A DNA stretch of 64,000 bases from assembly GCA_963847085.1 (NCBI GenBank), contig CAWJYO010000012.1, positions 1 to 64,000 on the forward strand, given 5' to 3'. The notes beneath the pieces were generated by a model. It was not told where the DNA came from and did not search any database. It saw only the letters and a list, made by a program, of their open reading frames with translations. Of this stretch, positions 9,715 to 17,935 are shown in pieces. This DNA comes from Ilyomonas sp963847085. GTDB taxonomy: Bacteria > Bacteroidota > Bacteroidia > Chitinophagales > Chitinophagaceae. Each line of letters starts with the position of its first letter. Position 1 is the stretch's first letter. The position numbers and the translations under genes were made by a program.

Positions 9715-11057
9715 ACAACGATATGGATGATTTGTTTAAGCGGGCGGCAGACGACTATCCGTTAAAGACCGATGGAGCCGATTGGGATAAAGTGCTCGCC
9801 GGTTTGAACAACGTTGATGCGCCTGCTACTGTAACCATCAATAGAAAATCAAACAACAAAAAACGGGCATTATGGCTGCTGTTGTTGCTGTCTTTGTCAT
9901 CTCTGTATTTACTATTGCATAATGCTTCTGAAACGAAAAATACTTCTTCAATTGCAATACAATCTGCGGAGCAGAATGGTGCAAAAACAAACGGCAACAG
10001 CGCAACAGATGATAGTAAGTTAAACACAAGTCATTTATCAGAAACCGATAACAATAGTGCCGCTGTCAATCATTACAAAACTCTAAACCCTGATAAAAAC
10101 AAAACCAAAATTTTGGGAACAACTTTGTTTGTTTCAAAACAAAATGTTGTTAGTGATAAGCAGTCAGCCGGCAAGATTCTTTTGTCGGATGATCAAGATA
10201 AAGAAGCCGACAATAAGATATTTGGAAGTGATAAGCAGAACGGTGGAAATAACATCAACAATAAAGATTTAATAACGGAAAAGCAACCTGATAATGAGAA
10301 GCAACGTATTCAAAATGTAACAGCAAAACAAAAAGAGACTGATACCGCTGAACAAAAGAACATGATTGCATCTGATGGATTGAACATAAATAAAAAAGAT
10401 AGTGCCGCAGCAAAAGCGATTGCGAAAGAAGATAGTAAGAAAATCGTAGCTAAGCTTACAACGCAACAGCAGCGCGGCTTCTACGCTGGCTTAATGGGAA
10501 GCCTTGATTTTAGTACGGTTGAATTTCAACAGATTCATAAAGCCGGTTATAGTCTTAGTTTTTTAGTGGGAGATCGCTTGTCGAAGCATATTTCTGTTGA
10601 GTCGGGCATCAGTGTAAGTAAGAAATATTATTACAGCAATGGAAAATATTTTGATAAAAAGAAAGCCGGCATTCCTGAACAGGTAGAGATATATTATGCC
10701 GATGGCAGTTGTAAGATGTTTGAAGTGCCTGTGAATGTAAAATATGATTTTGCCTTGCGCAAACGAAGCAACCTGTTTGCTGTTGCCGGTTTATCTTCTT
10801 ACTTCATGAAGAAAGAAAGTTATGGTTATCGTGCTGATTGGAATAGCTGGGTTTATGATACTACGAAACAATATACAAATTCCGGAAACAATGTGCTTGC
10901 AGTTGCTAATTTCAGCATCGGTTATCAGTTGCATATCAACAAGACAGCTACATTGCGAATTGAACCGTATTTAAAAGTTCCGCTGAAAGGTATCGGTATC
11001 GCCAATATGCCCATTATGAGTACCGGCATTTCAGTTGGTATTACAAAGTCGTTTTAA
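9702..11057 (+). CDS. Dual-membrane-spanning anti-sigma factor with outer-membrane beta-barrel
   Basis: 451 residues in four parts. (a) A cytoplasmic N-terminus, about 1-54, with DDLFKRAADDYPLKTDGADW, likely the sigma-binding part. (b) One inner-membrane helix, about 56-73. (c) A periplasmic linker, about 74-258, very rich in Asn, Lys, Asp, Gln and Ser and presumably disordered. (d) A C-terminal outer-membrane beta-barrel, about 259-451, starting GFYAGLMGSLDF and ending in Phe. One chain would bridge both membranes, as described for Dma anti-sigma factors of Bacteroides. Start overlaps the sigma gene by 13 bases. It likely couples an outer-membrane signal to the sigma factor. The architecture is seen; the mechanism is inferred from the family. 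Confidence 0.75.
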   Translation: MQDVNNDMDDLFKRAADDYPLKTDGADWDKVLAGLNNVDAPATVTINRKSNNKKRALWLLLLLSLSSLYLLLHNASETKNTSSIAIQSAEQNGAKTNGNSATDDSKLNTSHLSETDNNSAAVNHYKTLNPDKNKTKILGTTLFVSKQNVVSDKQSAGKILLSDDQDKEADNKIFGSDKQNGGNNINNKDLITEKQPDNEKQRIQNVTAKQKETDTAEQKNMIASDGLNINKKDSAAAKAIAKEDSKKIVAKLTTQQQRGFYAGLMGSLDFSTVEFQQIHKAGYSLSFLVGDRLSKHISVESGISVSKKYYYSNGKYFDKKKAGIPEQVEIYYADGSCKMFEVPVNVKYDFALRKRSNLFAVAGLSSYFMKKESYGYRADWNSWVYDTTKQYTNSGNNVLAVANFSIGYQLHINKTATLRIEPYLKVPLKGIGIANMPIMSTGISVGITKSF

Positions 11058-11089
11058 GTTTTATCTACTCACAATTATTATGTAAGGCC

Positions 11090-11494
11090 ATGCAAAAAAA
11101 AGTATTTTTTTTCATCGGGATTGCATTGCTATGTACTGCCGCCTGGGGTTTGTTTTTATTCAATAAACCGCATAGTGATGTTGGCGATAAAAAAGCTGAT
11201 ATGATATTGCAGGCTGACGATTTGTATCAGCAATACAGTAAAGATGAGACAGCCGCTAATGCTAAATTTTTAAATAAGATAATAACAGTTACCGGCACTG
11301 TTAATCAAATTGATGAGACCAATAATGCAGCGATTATACTGTTAAAAAACAAAGATGATGCAGGCGGCGTAAGCTGTAATCTGTTTGCTCATAAAAAAGT
11401 TTCTGTTCAACAAGGTAAAGCGGTAACTATCAAAGGCAGATGTACTGGTTTTTTGATGGATGTGGCTTTAACCGACTGCGTGATAGAAAAATAA
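11090..11494 (+). CDS. OB-fold (tRNA_anti-like) envelope protein
   Basis: 134 residues. An N-terminal membrane anchor or signal (FFFIGIALLCTAAWGLFLF) is followed by a domain with the OB-fold tRNA_anti-like pattern: NAKFLNKIITVTGTVNQID, then VSCNLF, then GKAVTIKGRCTGFLMDVALTDC. The family has no known catalytic role. It is the first gene of a codirectional run with the CxxCH lipoprotein, YceI and DUF5777 proteins, 32 bases after the anti-sigma gene. Two cysteines (VSCNLF, DCVIEK) could form a disulfide. Confidence 0.7.
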   Translation: MQKKVFFFIGIALLCTAAWGLFLFNKPHSDVGDKKADMILQADDLYQQYSKDETAANAKFLNKIITVTGTVNQIDETNNAAIILLKNKDDAGGVSCNLFAHKKVSVQQGKAVTIKGRCTGFLMDVALTDCVIEK

Positions 11495-11521
11495 TAACCA
11501 ATCAATTTAAAAAGGAAGAAG

Positions 11522-11902
11522 ATGAAAAAAACAAGTTTTGTTTTTATGGCTTTGCTATGCACTATTATCATCGTTGCAGTGAGTTGTTCTAAAAGCAGTG
11601 AGGATAAATTAAACCCGGTAACCACAACTACATGCGATACAGCCAACAGTACTTATACAGCTAATATTTTGCCCATATTAAAAGCCAATTGTTATAGTTG
11701 CCACGGTAATGGTCAGGTGAATGGCGGAGAAAATTTTGACACTTATGCGAACGTAAAAAGTGCTGCACAAAGTGGCGCTTTGTTGGGTGCAATTTCACAT
11801 GCAGCAGGCTATCCTGCAATGCCGCTGAACTTGCCACAGCTTTCCGATTGCGATATCAATACCATCAGATCGTGGATCAATAACGGAATGCTAAACAATT
11901 AA
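11522..11902 (+). CDS. Lipoprotein with c-type heme motif
   Basis: 126 residues. A lipoprotein signal (MKKTSFVFMALLCTIIIVAVSC, lipobox ending VSC) is followed by one CxxCH heme-attachment site (CYSCHGNG) and a downstream region with two Met (PAMPL and NNGMLNN) that could give the axial ligand. The segment TYTANILPILKANCYSCHG matches small cytochrome-like domains common in Bacteroidota envelope proteins. It is probably a surface- or periplasm-facing electron carrier; heme attachment is predicted from the motif only. Confidence 0.75.
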   Translation: MKKTSFVFMALLCTIIIVAVSCSKSSEDKLNPVTTTTCDTANSTYTANILPILKANCYSCHGNGQVNGGENFDTYANVKSAAQSGALLGAISHAAGYPAMPLNLPQLSDCDINTIRSWINNGMLNN

Positions 11903-11919
11903 ACCTGAAAATCATACTT

Positions 11920-12462
11920 ATGAAAACGCTATTTGTTTTTACTCATTTTTTATTATTCAGCATTGCATGTTTTAGCCAGATTTATACAACACGCAATGGC
12001 AACATCAGTTTTTTTTCTTCTACCGAAAAAGAAACCGTACATGCAGTAAACAACCAGGTTTATGCAGTGATAGACGCAGGTAAAAAGAACCTTGCTTTTG
12101 CATTGCTGGTAAAGAGTTTCCAGTTTGAAAAAGAGTTGATGCAGGAACACTTTAATGAGAACTATGCAGAGAGTGATAAGTATCCGAAAGCTTCTTTCAG
12201 CGGCTCTTACAATGGCGATGTAAATACAGCAAAGGATGGTGTTTACAGTGTAACCATAAAAGGTAATCTTACTTTTCATAATATAACAAAAGAGCTGGAA
12301 ACGCCTGCCAATATTGAAGTAAAAAATAGCACATTGATTGGCTCTGCAAAGTTTACTGTAAAGCCGGAAGATTACGGTATTTCTATTCCTTCGCTTGTGA
12401 GAGAAAAGATTGCTAAAGACATAACTGTTGATGTGCTTATCAATTGTTCGCCTTCTAAATAA
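11920..12462 (+). CDS. YceI family periplasmic protein
   Basis: 180 residues with a signal peptide (ends ACFSQ). The YceI lipocalin-like fold is indicated by GNISFFSSTEKETVHAVN near the start, the central KYPKASFSGSY, and VTIKGNLTFHNITKELETP. YceI proteins bind isoprenoid lipids such as polyprenyl quinone-like molecules. Between a heme lipoprotein and a DUF5777 barrel, a role carrying a quinone or lipid in the envelope is plausible. Tight spacing (17 and 6 bases to neighbours) indicates an operon. Confidence 0.85.
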   Translation: MKTLFVFTHFLLFSIACFSQIYTTRNGNISFFSSTEKETVHAVNNQVYAVIDAGKKNLAFALLVKSFQFEKELMQEHFNENYAESDKYPKASFSGSYNGDVNTAKDGVYSVTIKGNLTFHNITKELETPANIEVKNSTLIGSAKFTVKPEDYGISIPSLVREKIAKDITVDVLINCSPSK

Positions 12463-12468
12463 AGCTAT

Positions 12469-13384
12469 ATGTTGAATAAACAATTGACTTGTATTTGTTC
12501 TTTTGTTTTTGCCTTATTATTGGCTCATGCGCAGGATTCAACTTTAATGAATTTGTTAACTGATTCAATGAACGCAAATGTAAAGCCGTCTTATGTTACG
12601 GCCACTTTCAAAGGTGTTCATATCGTTAACATGCAAACGGTAGAAGCACCGGCAAAGGGAGCGCTTAATTTTATTATTATGCACCGCTTTGGAAAGCTGA
12701 ATGATGGCGCTTATAATTTTTTTGGATTAGACAATGCTACCATCCGCTTAGGACTTGATTATGGTATAAGCAACCGGTTTTCCGTAGGCATTGGACGAAG
12801 CTCTTTTTTAAAAACATTTGATGCGTATGGCAAATACAAATTGCTGCGACAAACGGATGGAAGCAATGCAATGCCGTGTAACTGCAAGTCTCTTGGTTTC
12901 GGTTACAGATTATACGGAGAAGTTTAGCGATAAAATTTATCTCAATACAAAATACCGAACGGCTTATGCAACGCAGCTATTGCTTGCCCGTAAGTTTAGC
13001 AGCCGCTTTTCTTTGCAGGTGGTTCCTACATGGTTGCATTATAATTTGGTGCCGACAACAAGTGATAAAAACGATGTGTTTGCGATTGGCATTGGCGGGA
13101 GAATAAAAGTTACAAAGCGAATGAGTGTTACGGCTGAATATCATTATCTTCCCGATAACCAGTTGGTATCTCAGGAGAGGCACAACTCACTTTCATTAGC
13201 CTGGGAAATTGAAACCGGCGGTCATGTGTTTCAATTGGTTTTTTCCAATTCGCAGGCTATGACAGAATCTCAATACATTGGTCAAACCATCGGAACATGG
13301 AGTAAAGGCGACATCTTTTTTGGCTTTAATGTGTCCCGCATTTTCAATATTACGAAGTATGCAAAAAGCAAAATGGTTTATTAA
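12469..13384 (+). CDS. DUF5777-family beta-barrel protein (frameshifted)
   Basis: Last gene of the redox operon. Signal peptide at the start (ends LLAHAQ; one iterated TTTGTTTTTGC motif lies inside it, at 12502). The first frame is open to about 12876 (NFIIMHRFGKLNDGAYNFFGLDNATIRLGLDYGISNRF is typical DUF5777). Skipping one base near 12877 joins it to MPVTASLLVSVTDYTEKF and on to the stop at 13384. The repaired protein is about 305 residues. DUF5777 proteins accompany CxxCH and YceI proteins in other Bacteroidota. The break looks like a sequence error rather than two genes. Confidence 0.75.
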
Positions 13385-13403
13385 TCTGTTTGAGTATTTA
13401 CAT

Positions 13404-13444
13404 AAAAACAAAAGGCAACCTCTACAAAGTTGCCTTTTGTTTTT
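13404..13444. terminator. Bidirectional terminator between convergent genes
   Basis: Perfect 16-base inverted arms (AAAAACAAAAGGCAAC / GTTGCCTTTTGTTTTT) around a 9-base loop, flanked by A and T runs on both sides. It lies between the stop codons at 13384 (+) and 13461 (-). The right arm plus GC forms one GCAAAAACAAA motif. Confidence 0.85.
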
Positions 13445-13460
13445 GCACAAAAAATTTGCT

Positions 13461-14387
13461 TTATCTTGTTACCAATCCTTCATCGTTGCTTGGCAACACT
13501 ACGCTTGTTGTAGCGGAAGTAGTTGCTACAAAATCGCTTGCAACCGTTTCGTTTCCTATGATGAAGTTCACTAAATCCTGGTTTAATCTTTCCTTTTCGG
13601 TATAAAACAAACCATGTGGCGCGCCTTCATACACAACAAACTGGTTGTTTTTAATCAGTTGGGCTGCACGCTGTCCGCTGGTTTCAATCGGCACTATTTT
13701 ATCGCTATCGCCATGAATAATTAAAGTAGGAACGGTAATGTTCATGGCATCGTTTCTAAAGTCGGTGTAACTAAAAGATTTCATACATTCCAGTGTAGCT
13801 CTTGGCGATGCCATCGAGCCTAACATTCTGTAATATTCCAGCAGCGGTGCGCTCAGCGGATGGTTTACTAAGCTCACCCCAAAAAATTGTTTGCCAAACG
13901 TATCTAAAAAGCCAATGCGGTCCTGCTTTGCTTTGTCTGCCAGGTCTTGCATTTGATCCTGCGGAACGCCATCGGGGTTATCGTCAGTTCGCAGCAGGTA
14001 AGGAACTATCGAAGAAACCAGTATAGCTTTCGATACATTGGCACCGCCATATCTTGTAAAATAACGCGCTACTTCGCCACCACCCATCGAGAATCCTAAT
14101 AAAGTAATATCCTTTACATTCAATCCATCAATCACAGCTTTTAAATCGTCGGTAAGTGTATCGTAATCGTAGCCATTCCATGGCCGGTCAGAATGTCCAA
14201 AGCCTCTGCGGTCATAAGCAATCACGCGCGAACCCCCGGCAATCAAGGCTTCTACCTGGTATTCAAACATTTCTTTCGATAGCGGCCAGCCATGTATCAA
14301 TATCACAGGTTTACCCCAGCCATAATCGTAATAGGCAAGCTTTACTTCTTCACCGGTTGTTTTGTCGGTGGTTGTAATGAATTTCAT
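13461..14387 (-). CDS. Alpha/beta hydrolase (non-heme haloperoxidase/esterase-like)
   Basis: 308 residues. The alpha/beta-hydrolase fold shows the oxyanion HGWPLS, the nucleophile elbow GFSMGG (Ser), the acid in HGDSDKIVP, and the catalytic His in GAPHGLFYT. Highest resemblance is to cofactor-free chloroperoxidases and aryl esterases, which are about 275 residues. The extra C-terminal Thr/Ser-rich tail (VATTSATTSVVLPSNDEG) is not part of the fold. No signal peptide, so cytoplasmic. Substrate unknown. Confidence 0.85.
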   Translation of the reverse strand: MKFITTTDKTTGEEVKLAYYDYGWGKPVILIHGWPLSKEMFEYQVEALIAGGSRVIAYDRRGFGHSDRPWNGYDYDTLTDDLKAVIDGLNVKDITLLGFSMGGGEVARYFTRYGGANVSKAILVSSIVPYLLRTDDNPDGVPQDQMQDLADKAKQDRIGFLDTFGKQFFGVSLVNHPLSAPLLEYYRMLGSMASPRATLECMKSFSYTDFRNDAMNITVPTLIIHGDSDKIVPIETSGQRAAQLIKNNQFVVYEGAPHGLFYTEKERLNQDLVNFIIGNETVASDFVATTSATTSVVLPSNDEGLVTR

Positions 14388-14493
14388 TTTGACTTAATTT
14401 TTTATAAGAAATAATCAAATAAATATTGTAAAACCATGCCATAAAAGCTGTGAGCTATTAGCTATTAGCTGCGAGTTATGGGCGATGAGTTTT

Positions 14494-14525
14494 TTTACTT
14501 TTCCCTTTTGGTTATCATACATTTG
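14494..14525 (+). promoter_or_regulatory. Candidate promoter of ndk
   Basis: TACATTTG at 14518-14525 matches the Bacteroidota -7 element TAnnTTTG, with a T-rich stretch about 20 bases upstream as -33 element. It is 18 bases before the ndk start. Confidence 0.5.
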
Positions 14526-14542
14526 CGGCCAAAATAAAAAAG

Positions 14543-14962
14543 ATGCAAAACAACAGAACGTTTACCATGATTAAGCCCGACGCAACATCGAAGGGTTATA
14601 CCGGCGCAATCATTGACCAAATTATAAAAGCCGGATTTGCCATAAAAGCGATGAAATGGGTGAAGCTAACCGAAGAAAAAGCAGGCGAGTTTTATGCGGT
14701 GCATAAGGAACGCCCTTTTTATGGCGAACTGGTAACGTTTATGAGCAGTGGTAATATAGTAGCGGCCATTTTAGAAAAAGAAAATGCAGTAAGTGAATTT
14801 AGAAAACTGATTGGTGCCACCGATCCCTCGAAAGCTGACGAAGGAACGATACGCAAACAGTTTGCGGCTTCGATAGGAGAGAACGCTGTGCATGGCAGCG
14901 ACAGCGATGAAAATGCGGCTATAGAAGGCAGCTTTTTCTTTTCGGCTTTTGAAATATTTTGA
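14543..14962 (+). CDS. ndk: Nucleoside diphosphate kinase
   Basis: Transfers the gamma phosphate of NTPs to NDPs through a phosphohistidine. The 139-residue protein has the N-terminal RTFTMIKPDA, the nucleotide-binding region HKERPFYGELVTFMSSG, GATDPSKA, and the active-site His in NAVHGSDSDENA. Length and motifs are canonical. Cytoplasmic hexamer in the family. Monocistronic. Confidence 0.97.
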   Translation: MQNNRTFTMIKPDATSKGYTGAIIDQIIKAGFAIKAMKWVKLTEEKAGEFYAVHKERPFYGELVTFMSSGNIVAAILEKENAVSEFRKLIGATDPSKADEGTIRKQFAASIGENAVHGSDSDENAAIEGSFFFSAFEIF

Positions 14963-15080
14963 AAAAGAATAAAATAAAAAGTAGTCTTTATTTTATTGAT
15001 TAATAAGCGATAAATACAGTCTTTGTGGCATGATTATCGCTAATGCAGCACAAGTTTTTTAAGGGTTTAGGGTTGAAAAA

Positions 15081-15106
15081 AAGGGCACCTTATCTAAGGA
15101 GCCCTT
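15081..15106 (-). terminator. Terminator at the end of the acyltransferase gene
   Basis: AAGGGCACCTTA / TAAGGAGCCCTT arms with a two-base loop and one A-A mismatch, flanked by an A run (15076-15082). It overlaps the last codons and stop (15090-15092) of the minus-strand gene. Confidence 0.7.
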
Positions 15107-16271
15107 CTTTGTTTTTATCTATATTTTTGTCCGCTTTGTCCGTGTTTACCACTATCACTTTTATATAAGGCTCAACTTCTTTATCTGGCTTTTTAAAAGT
15201 GTACAGCCACCACATATTCCATCGGATACATAAGTTGTAAAAAATAATGGGTAAACAAATGCCTGACAACAAAACCAAAGCAATGAGTGCAGGTGTATAG
15301 TTTACTTTCAAAAATTTCTGTAATACAACCTGCGCAAAACTCATGGTTATGATTTGCATGACATAAATAAACAGCGAATAATAACCCACTACTCTTATCC
15401 ATGTAAACCACCTATACTTTTGAAGCAAAAACGAAAAGCTAATGGAGGTAGCGCAGCCAATGAGCGCTTCTGCCAGGAACAAGAAAGGCATTTTTAATTC
15501 AACAAAACGATTACTATAATCAGGGTATTTTAAATTGATAATGGTGAAATAGTATTGCATGATGATAAATACTGCCAGCAACGGAACAAACAATTTCCAG
15601 GTTGAAAGCCTTTCCACTCTCTCTTTATTGAACATTGGATGAGAAATGGAATCCCCTATAGCAAAAAATAAATAATACTGGGAAATATCTGTTATCACGC
15701 CAGCATGAAGGTCGTTCAAATGAATGTAAGCTGATAGCGCATAAAGTACAAAACCAAAAGCTACCTGGAAAAGCGGGCGTATGGTTACTTTTGCTTTTAT
15801 AGTAGCATAGATAACTCCAATACAAAACAAGGTATTCAAATACCAAAAGTGGCCTGTTTCGCGCGGGTTAATCAGCAACTGTAAATATCTTTGAAGACCA
15901 ATGTTTTTTTGAGTTGTTAAACTGCTATAGCGCGCTGCAATAAGTTGAAGCGAAATTTCAATCAATCCCCATACCAGCAGTGGAAATAGTATGTTGTTAG
16001 CACGGTTCGAAATGTATTTTGTGAGTCCTTTTTTTTGTAAGCCTCCGCCAACAAGCAAGCCGGATACAATAAAAAATAGGGGCATTCGAAATCCATACAG
16101 AAAACTACCAACATAATTAAAAGCAGCATACTTGTCTAAGTCGGATACATGACCACTCAAAATGGAAAGGCAGTGACCGTATCCCACCAATATAATGCTG
16201 ATACCCTTGTCGTAATCTACCCAAAGCCACCGCTTCTCGCTAAGTACTTGTTTTGAATTAAAGAGATCCAT
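15090..16271 (-). CDS. Acyltransferase 3 family membrane protein
   Basis: 393 residues with about ten transmembrane helices. The N-terminal block RWLWVDYDKGISIILVGYGH contains the conserved family His near the end of the first helix; FRMPLFFIVSGLLVG is the second diagnostic segment (the family RxPLFF). Such proteins O-acetylate or succinylate cell-surface glycans or lipids at the inner membrane. The tail after the last helix (about residues 355-393) is charged and cytoplasmic. No glycan cluster adjoins it, so the acceptor is unknown. Confidence 0.85.
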   Translation of the reverse strand: MDLFNSKQVLSEKRWLWVDYDKGISIILVGYGHCLSILSGHVSDLDKYAAFNYVGSFLYGFRMPLFFIVSGLLVGGGLQKKGLTKYISNRANNILFPLLVWGLIEISLQLIAARYSSLTTQKNIGLQRYLQLLINPRETGHFWYLNTLFCIGVIYATIKAKVTIRPLFQVAFGFVLYALSAYIHLNDLHAGVITDISQYYLFFAIGDSISHPMFNKERVERLSTWKLFVPLLAVFIIMQYYFTIINLKYPDYSNRFVELKMPFLFLAEALIGCATSISFSFLLQKYRWFTWIRVVGYYSLFIYVMQIITMSFAQVVLQKFLKVNYTPALIALVLLSGICLPIIFYNLCIRWNMWWLYTFKKPDKEVEPYIKVIVVNTDKADKNIDKNKEGLLR

Positions 16272-16615
16272 CGGGGTTTATTTTTATAGTGCAGTTAGAG
16301 AAAACAAAGTCATTATCTGAAAGACTGTTCTGCTTTCAATCGGGCAATGGAATAGGAAGTACGGCTTTTCTTGTACAGAATTTTTCTGTTAAGCTATTAT
16401 AGTCTTAGTGTTTTGGCTGTCTTTACTGTATGCTGTTATACGCGAACTTCCGTTTATATAGCAATATTACATTAATATTTTGCATAAACAATTGCATAAC
16501 AAATTACTTAATAAAAAAATTACACTGATAGGAGATTTGGATTTGTAGCGATTTTGTTTATACGTTTCAATTTTTGAAAGAAGAATATCGGGTTTTTAAA
16601 AAGAAAAATTAGATT
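16272..16615. other. Intergenic stretch without recognised gene
   Basis: 344 AT-rich bases between two minus-strand genes. No ORF with recognisable product and no strong terminator hairpin is visible. A short repeat of TTGCATAA (16476 and 16490 region) is present but not interpretable. Confidence 0.5.
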
Positions 16616-17629
16616 TTATTTGGTTGATTTTTTTATCACCAATTCGCCTCGCAACCGAATTTGTTGCAAGCAGTCTTCCTTTGTGTCAATGACATGCAGC
16701 AATGCTTTAACGGCTTCCCTTCCCATTTCCTGCAAGGGTTGTTTTATATAGGTAACAGGCGCATAAAAAAGGTCGAGCGAATCGGTTTCATCGAATGAAA
16801 TCAAAGTCACGTCCTTTGGTATTTTCACCGGCAGCATATTTATGTATTTTACTGCATAACTGGTAATGCTGTTGGAACCAAACAAAATGGCATCTGCAGG
16901 TTCACGGGCATACAGCACATCATGCACTGCCTTTTCAATCTGGTCTTTTTTATTGCTGATGTCAACCTTTTTCAAGCGATCTTCAGAGAAGGGTAAATTG
17001 TAATCCTGCAATGCTTTTTTGTAGCCGTTGGTACGGTCGAGAAAATGATACAGTTTGGTTTCGTATGTTATCATTGCGGGTCGCTTTGCACCACCTTTAA
17101 TGATGTATTCAGTAGCAATATACGCTGCCTGTTCATTGTCTAAAACGATGTACGAGGTTTCAACAGAAGGAAGATAACGGTCAACCAAAATAAACGGAAT
17201 CTTCTGTTGCTGCAAATACAAAATTTGTTCTTCGGCGCCTGCCGGTGGAGCGATAATCAAACCGTCTACCTGCCGGTTAATAAAGGTATCGAGCAGCCTG
17301 GTAAATTTGGCAGCATTTTCATCGGAACTGCCAAACAAAACCGTGTATTTCTGTTTATCTGCTTCGTCCTCAATAATACGGGCAAGGCCGGAAGAAAACG
17401 GGTTGGAAATATTGGATACAATTAAACCTATTGTAAAGGTTTTACTCATCTTCAGGCTGCGGGCAATTTGGTTGGTGCGGTAGTTTAAAGCCTTGGCAGT
17501 ATCTCTAATTTTTTGCGCCACTTCTTTTTTTATCCTGTTTTCTTTTTGATTGTTCAAAACGTACGAAACCAGGGCGGTGGAAACACCTACTTTTTGCGCG
17601 ATGTCTTTCAGGGAAACTCGTTTATCCAT
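16616..17629 (-). CDS. LacI/GalR-family transcriptional regulator
   Basis: 337 residues. The N-terminal helix-turn-helix and hinge (VSLKDIAQKVGVSTALVSYVLN, then ALNYRTNQIARSLK) are typical, followed by a periplasmic-binding-like effector domain (FTIGLIVSNISNPFSSGL onward). It is divergent from the MFS gene at 17936. Three operator-like AAACG palindromes or half-sites lie in the shared region, so autoregulation and control of the transporter are likely. The effector is probably a sugar, given the GH63-like enzyme downstream of the transporter. Confidence 0.92.
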   Translation of the reverse strand: MDKRVSLKDIAQKVGVSTALVSYVLNNQKENRIKKEVAQKIRDTAKALNYRTNQIARSLKMSKTFTIGLIVSNISNPFSSGLARIIEDEADKQKYTVLFGSSDENAAKFTRLLDTFINRQVDGLIIAPPAGAEEQILYLQQQKIPFILVDRYLPSVETSYIVLDNEQAAYIATEYIIKGGAKRPAMITYETKLYHFLDRTNGYKKALQDYNLPFSEDRLKKVDISNKKDQIEKAVHDVLYAREPADAILFGSNSITSYAVKYINMLPVKIPKDVTLISFDETDSLDLFYAPVTYIKQPLQEMGREAVKALLHVIDTKEDCLQQIRLRGELVIKKSTK

Positions 17630-17650
17630 GCTCGCAATCGTTAAAAAAAT

Positions 17651-17662
17651 TTAAACGTTTAA
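17651..17662. promoter_or_regulatory. LacI-type operator palindrome (regulator-proximal)
   Basis: Perfect palindrome TTAAACGTTTAA, 22 bases upstream of the regulator start. A central CG within an AT palindrome is the usual LacI/GalR operator form. Confidence 0.6.
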
Positions 17663-17752
17663 CATAAATTAGGCTCTATGCCAAAATTGTTTATAAACAA
17701 AAGTAAATCTTTCTAATTACAAAATGAACTGTATGTTAATTTATGAAATTAT

Positions 17753-17800
17753 GTTTAAACGATTAAACTAAATTGCTATCTTTGCATAAGATTTAAACGG
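17753..17800 (+). promoter_or_regulatory. Operators and promoter of the MFS gene
   Basis: GTTTAAACGATTAAAC (17753-17768, near-perfect palindrome) is followed by TATCTTTG (17777-17784), a match to the -7 element TAnnTTTG, and by ATTTAAACGG (17791-17800), an operator half-site. Operators bracketing the -7 box would let the adjacent LacI-family protein block transcription. Confidence 0.6.
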
Positions 17801-17917
17801 TAGCAGGTGGAAGTGGAGATAATAGTGATAGCAAAAGCTGAACTGTTCTACTCATAAAATCTAAAAAATTAATAACGATTTGCCTGCTTCTCATAAGAGC
17901 AGGCTTTTGTTTATACA
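17800..17917 (+). promoter_or_regulatory. Structured 5' leader with terminator-like hairpin before the MFS gene
   Basis: The leader can pair GTAGCAG (17800 region) with CTG-TT-CTAC near 17855, enclosing an AGC-AAAA-GCT hairpin. It ends in a strong GC hairpin (GCCTGCT / AGAGCAGGC, 17881-17904) followed by TTTTGTTT, just 19 bases before the start codon. A terminator between promoter and gene suggests attenuation; I cannot match it to a known riboswitch. Confidence 0.4.
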
Positions 17918-17935
17918 CGATTAAAAATTTTATTT

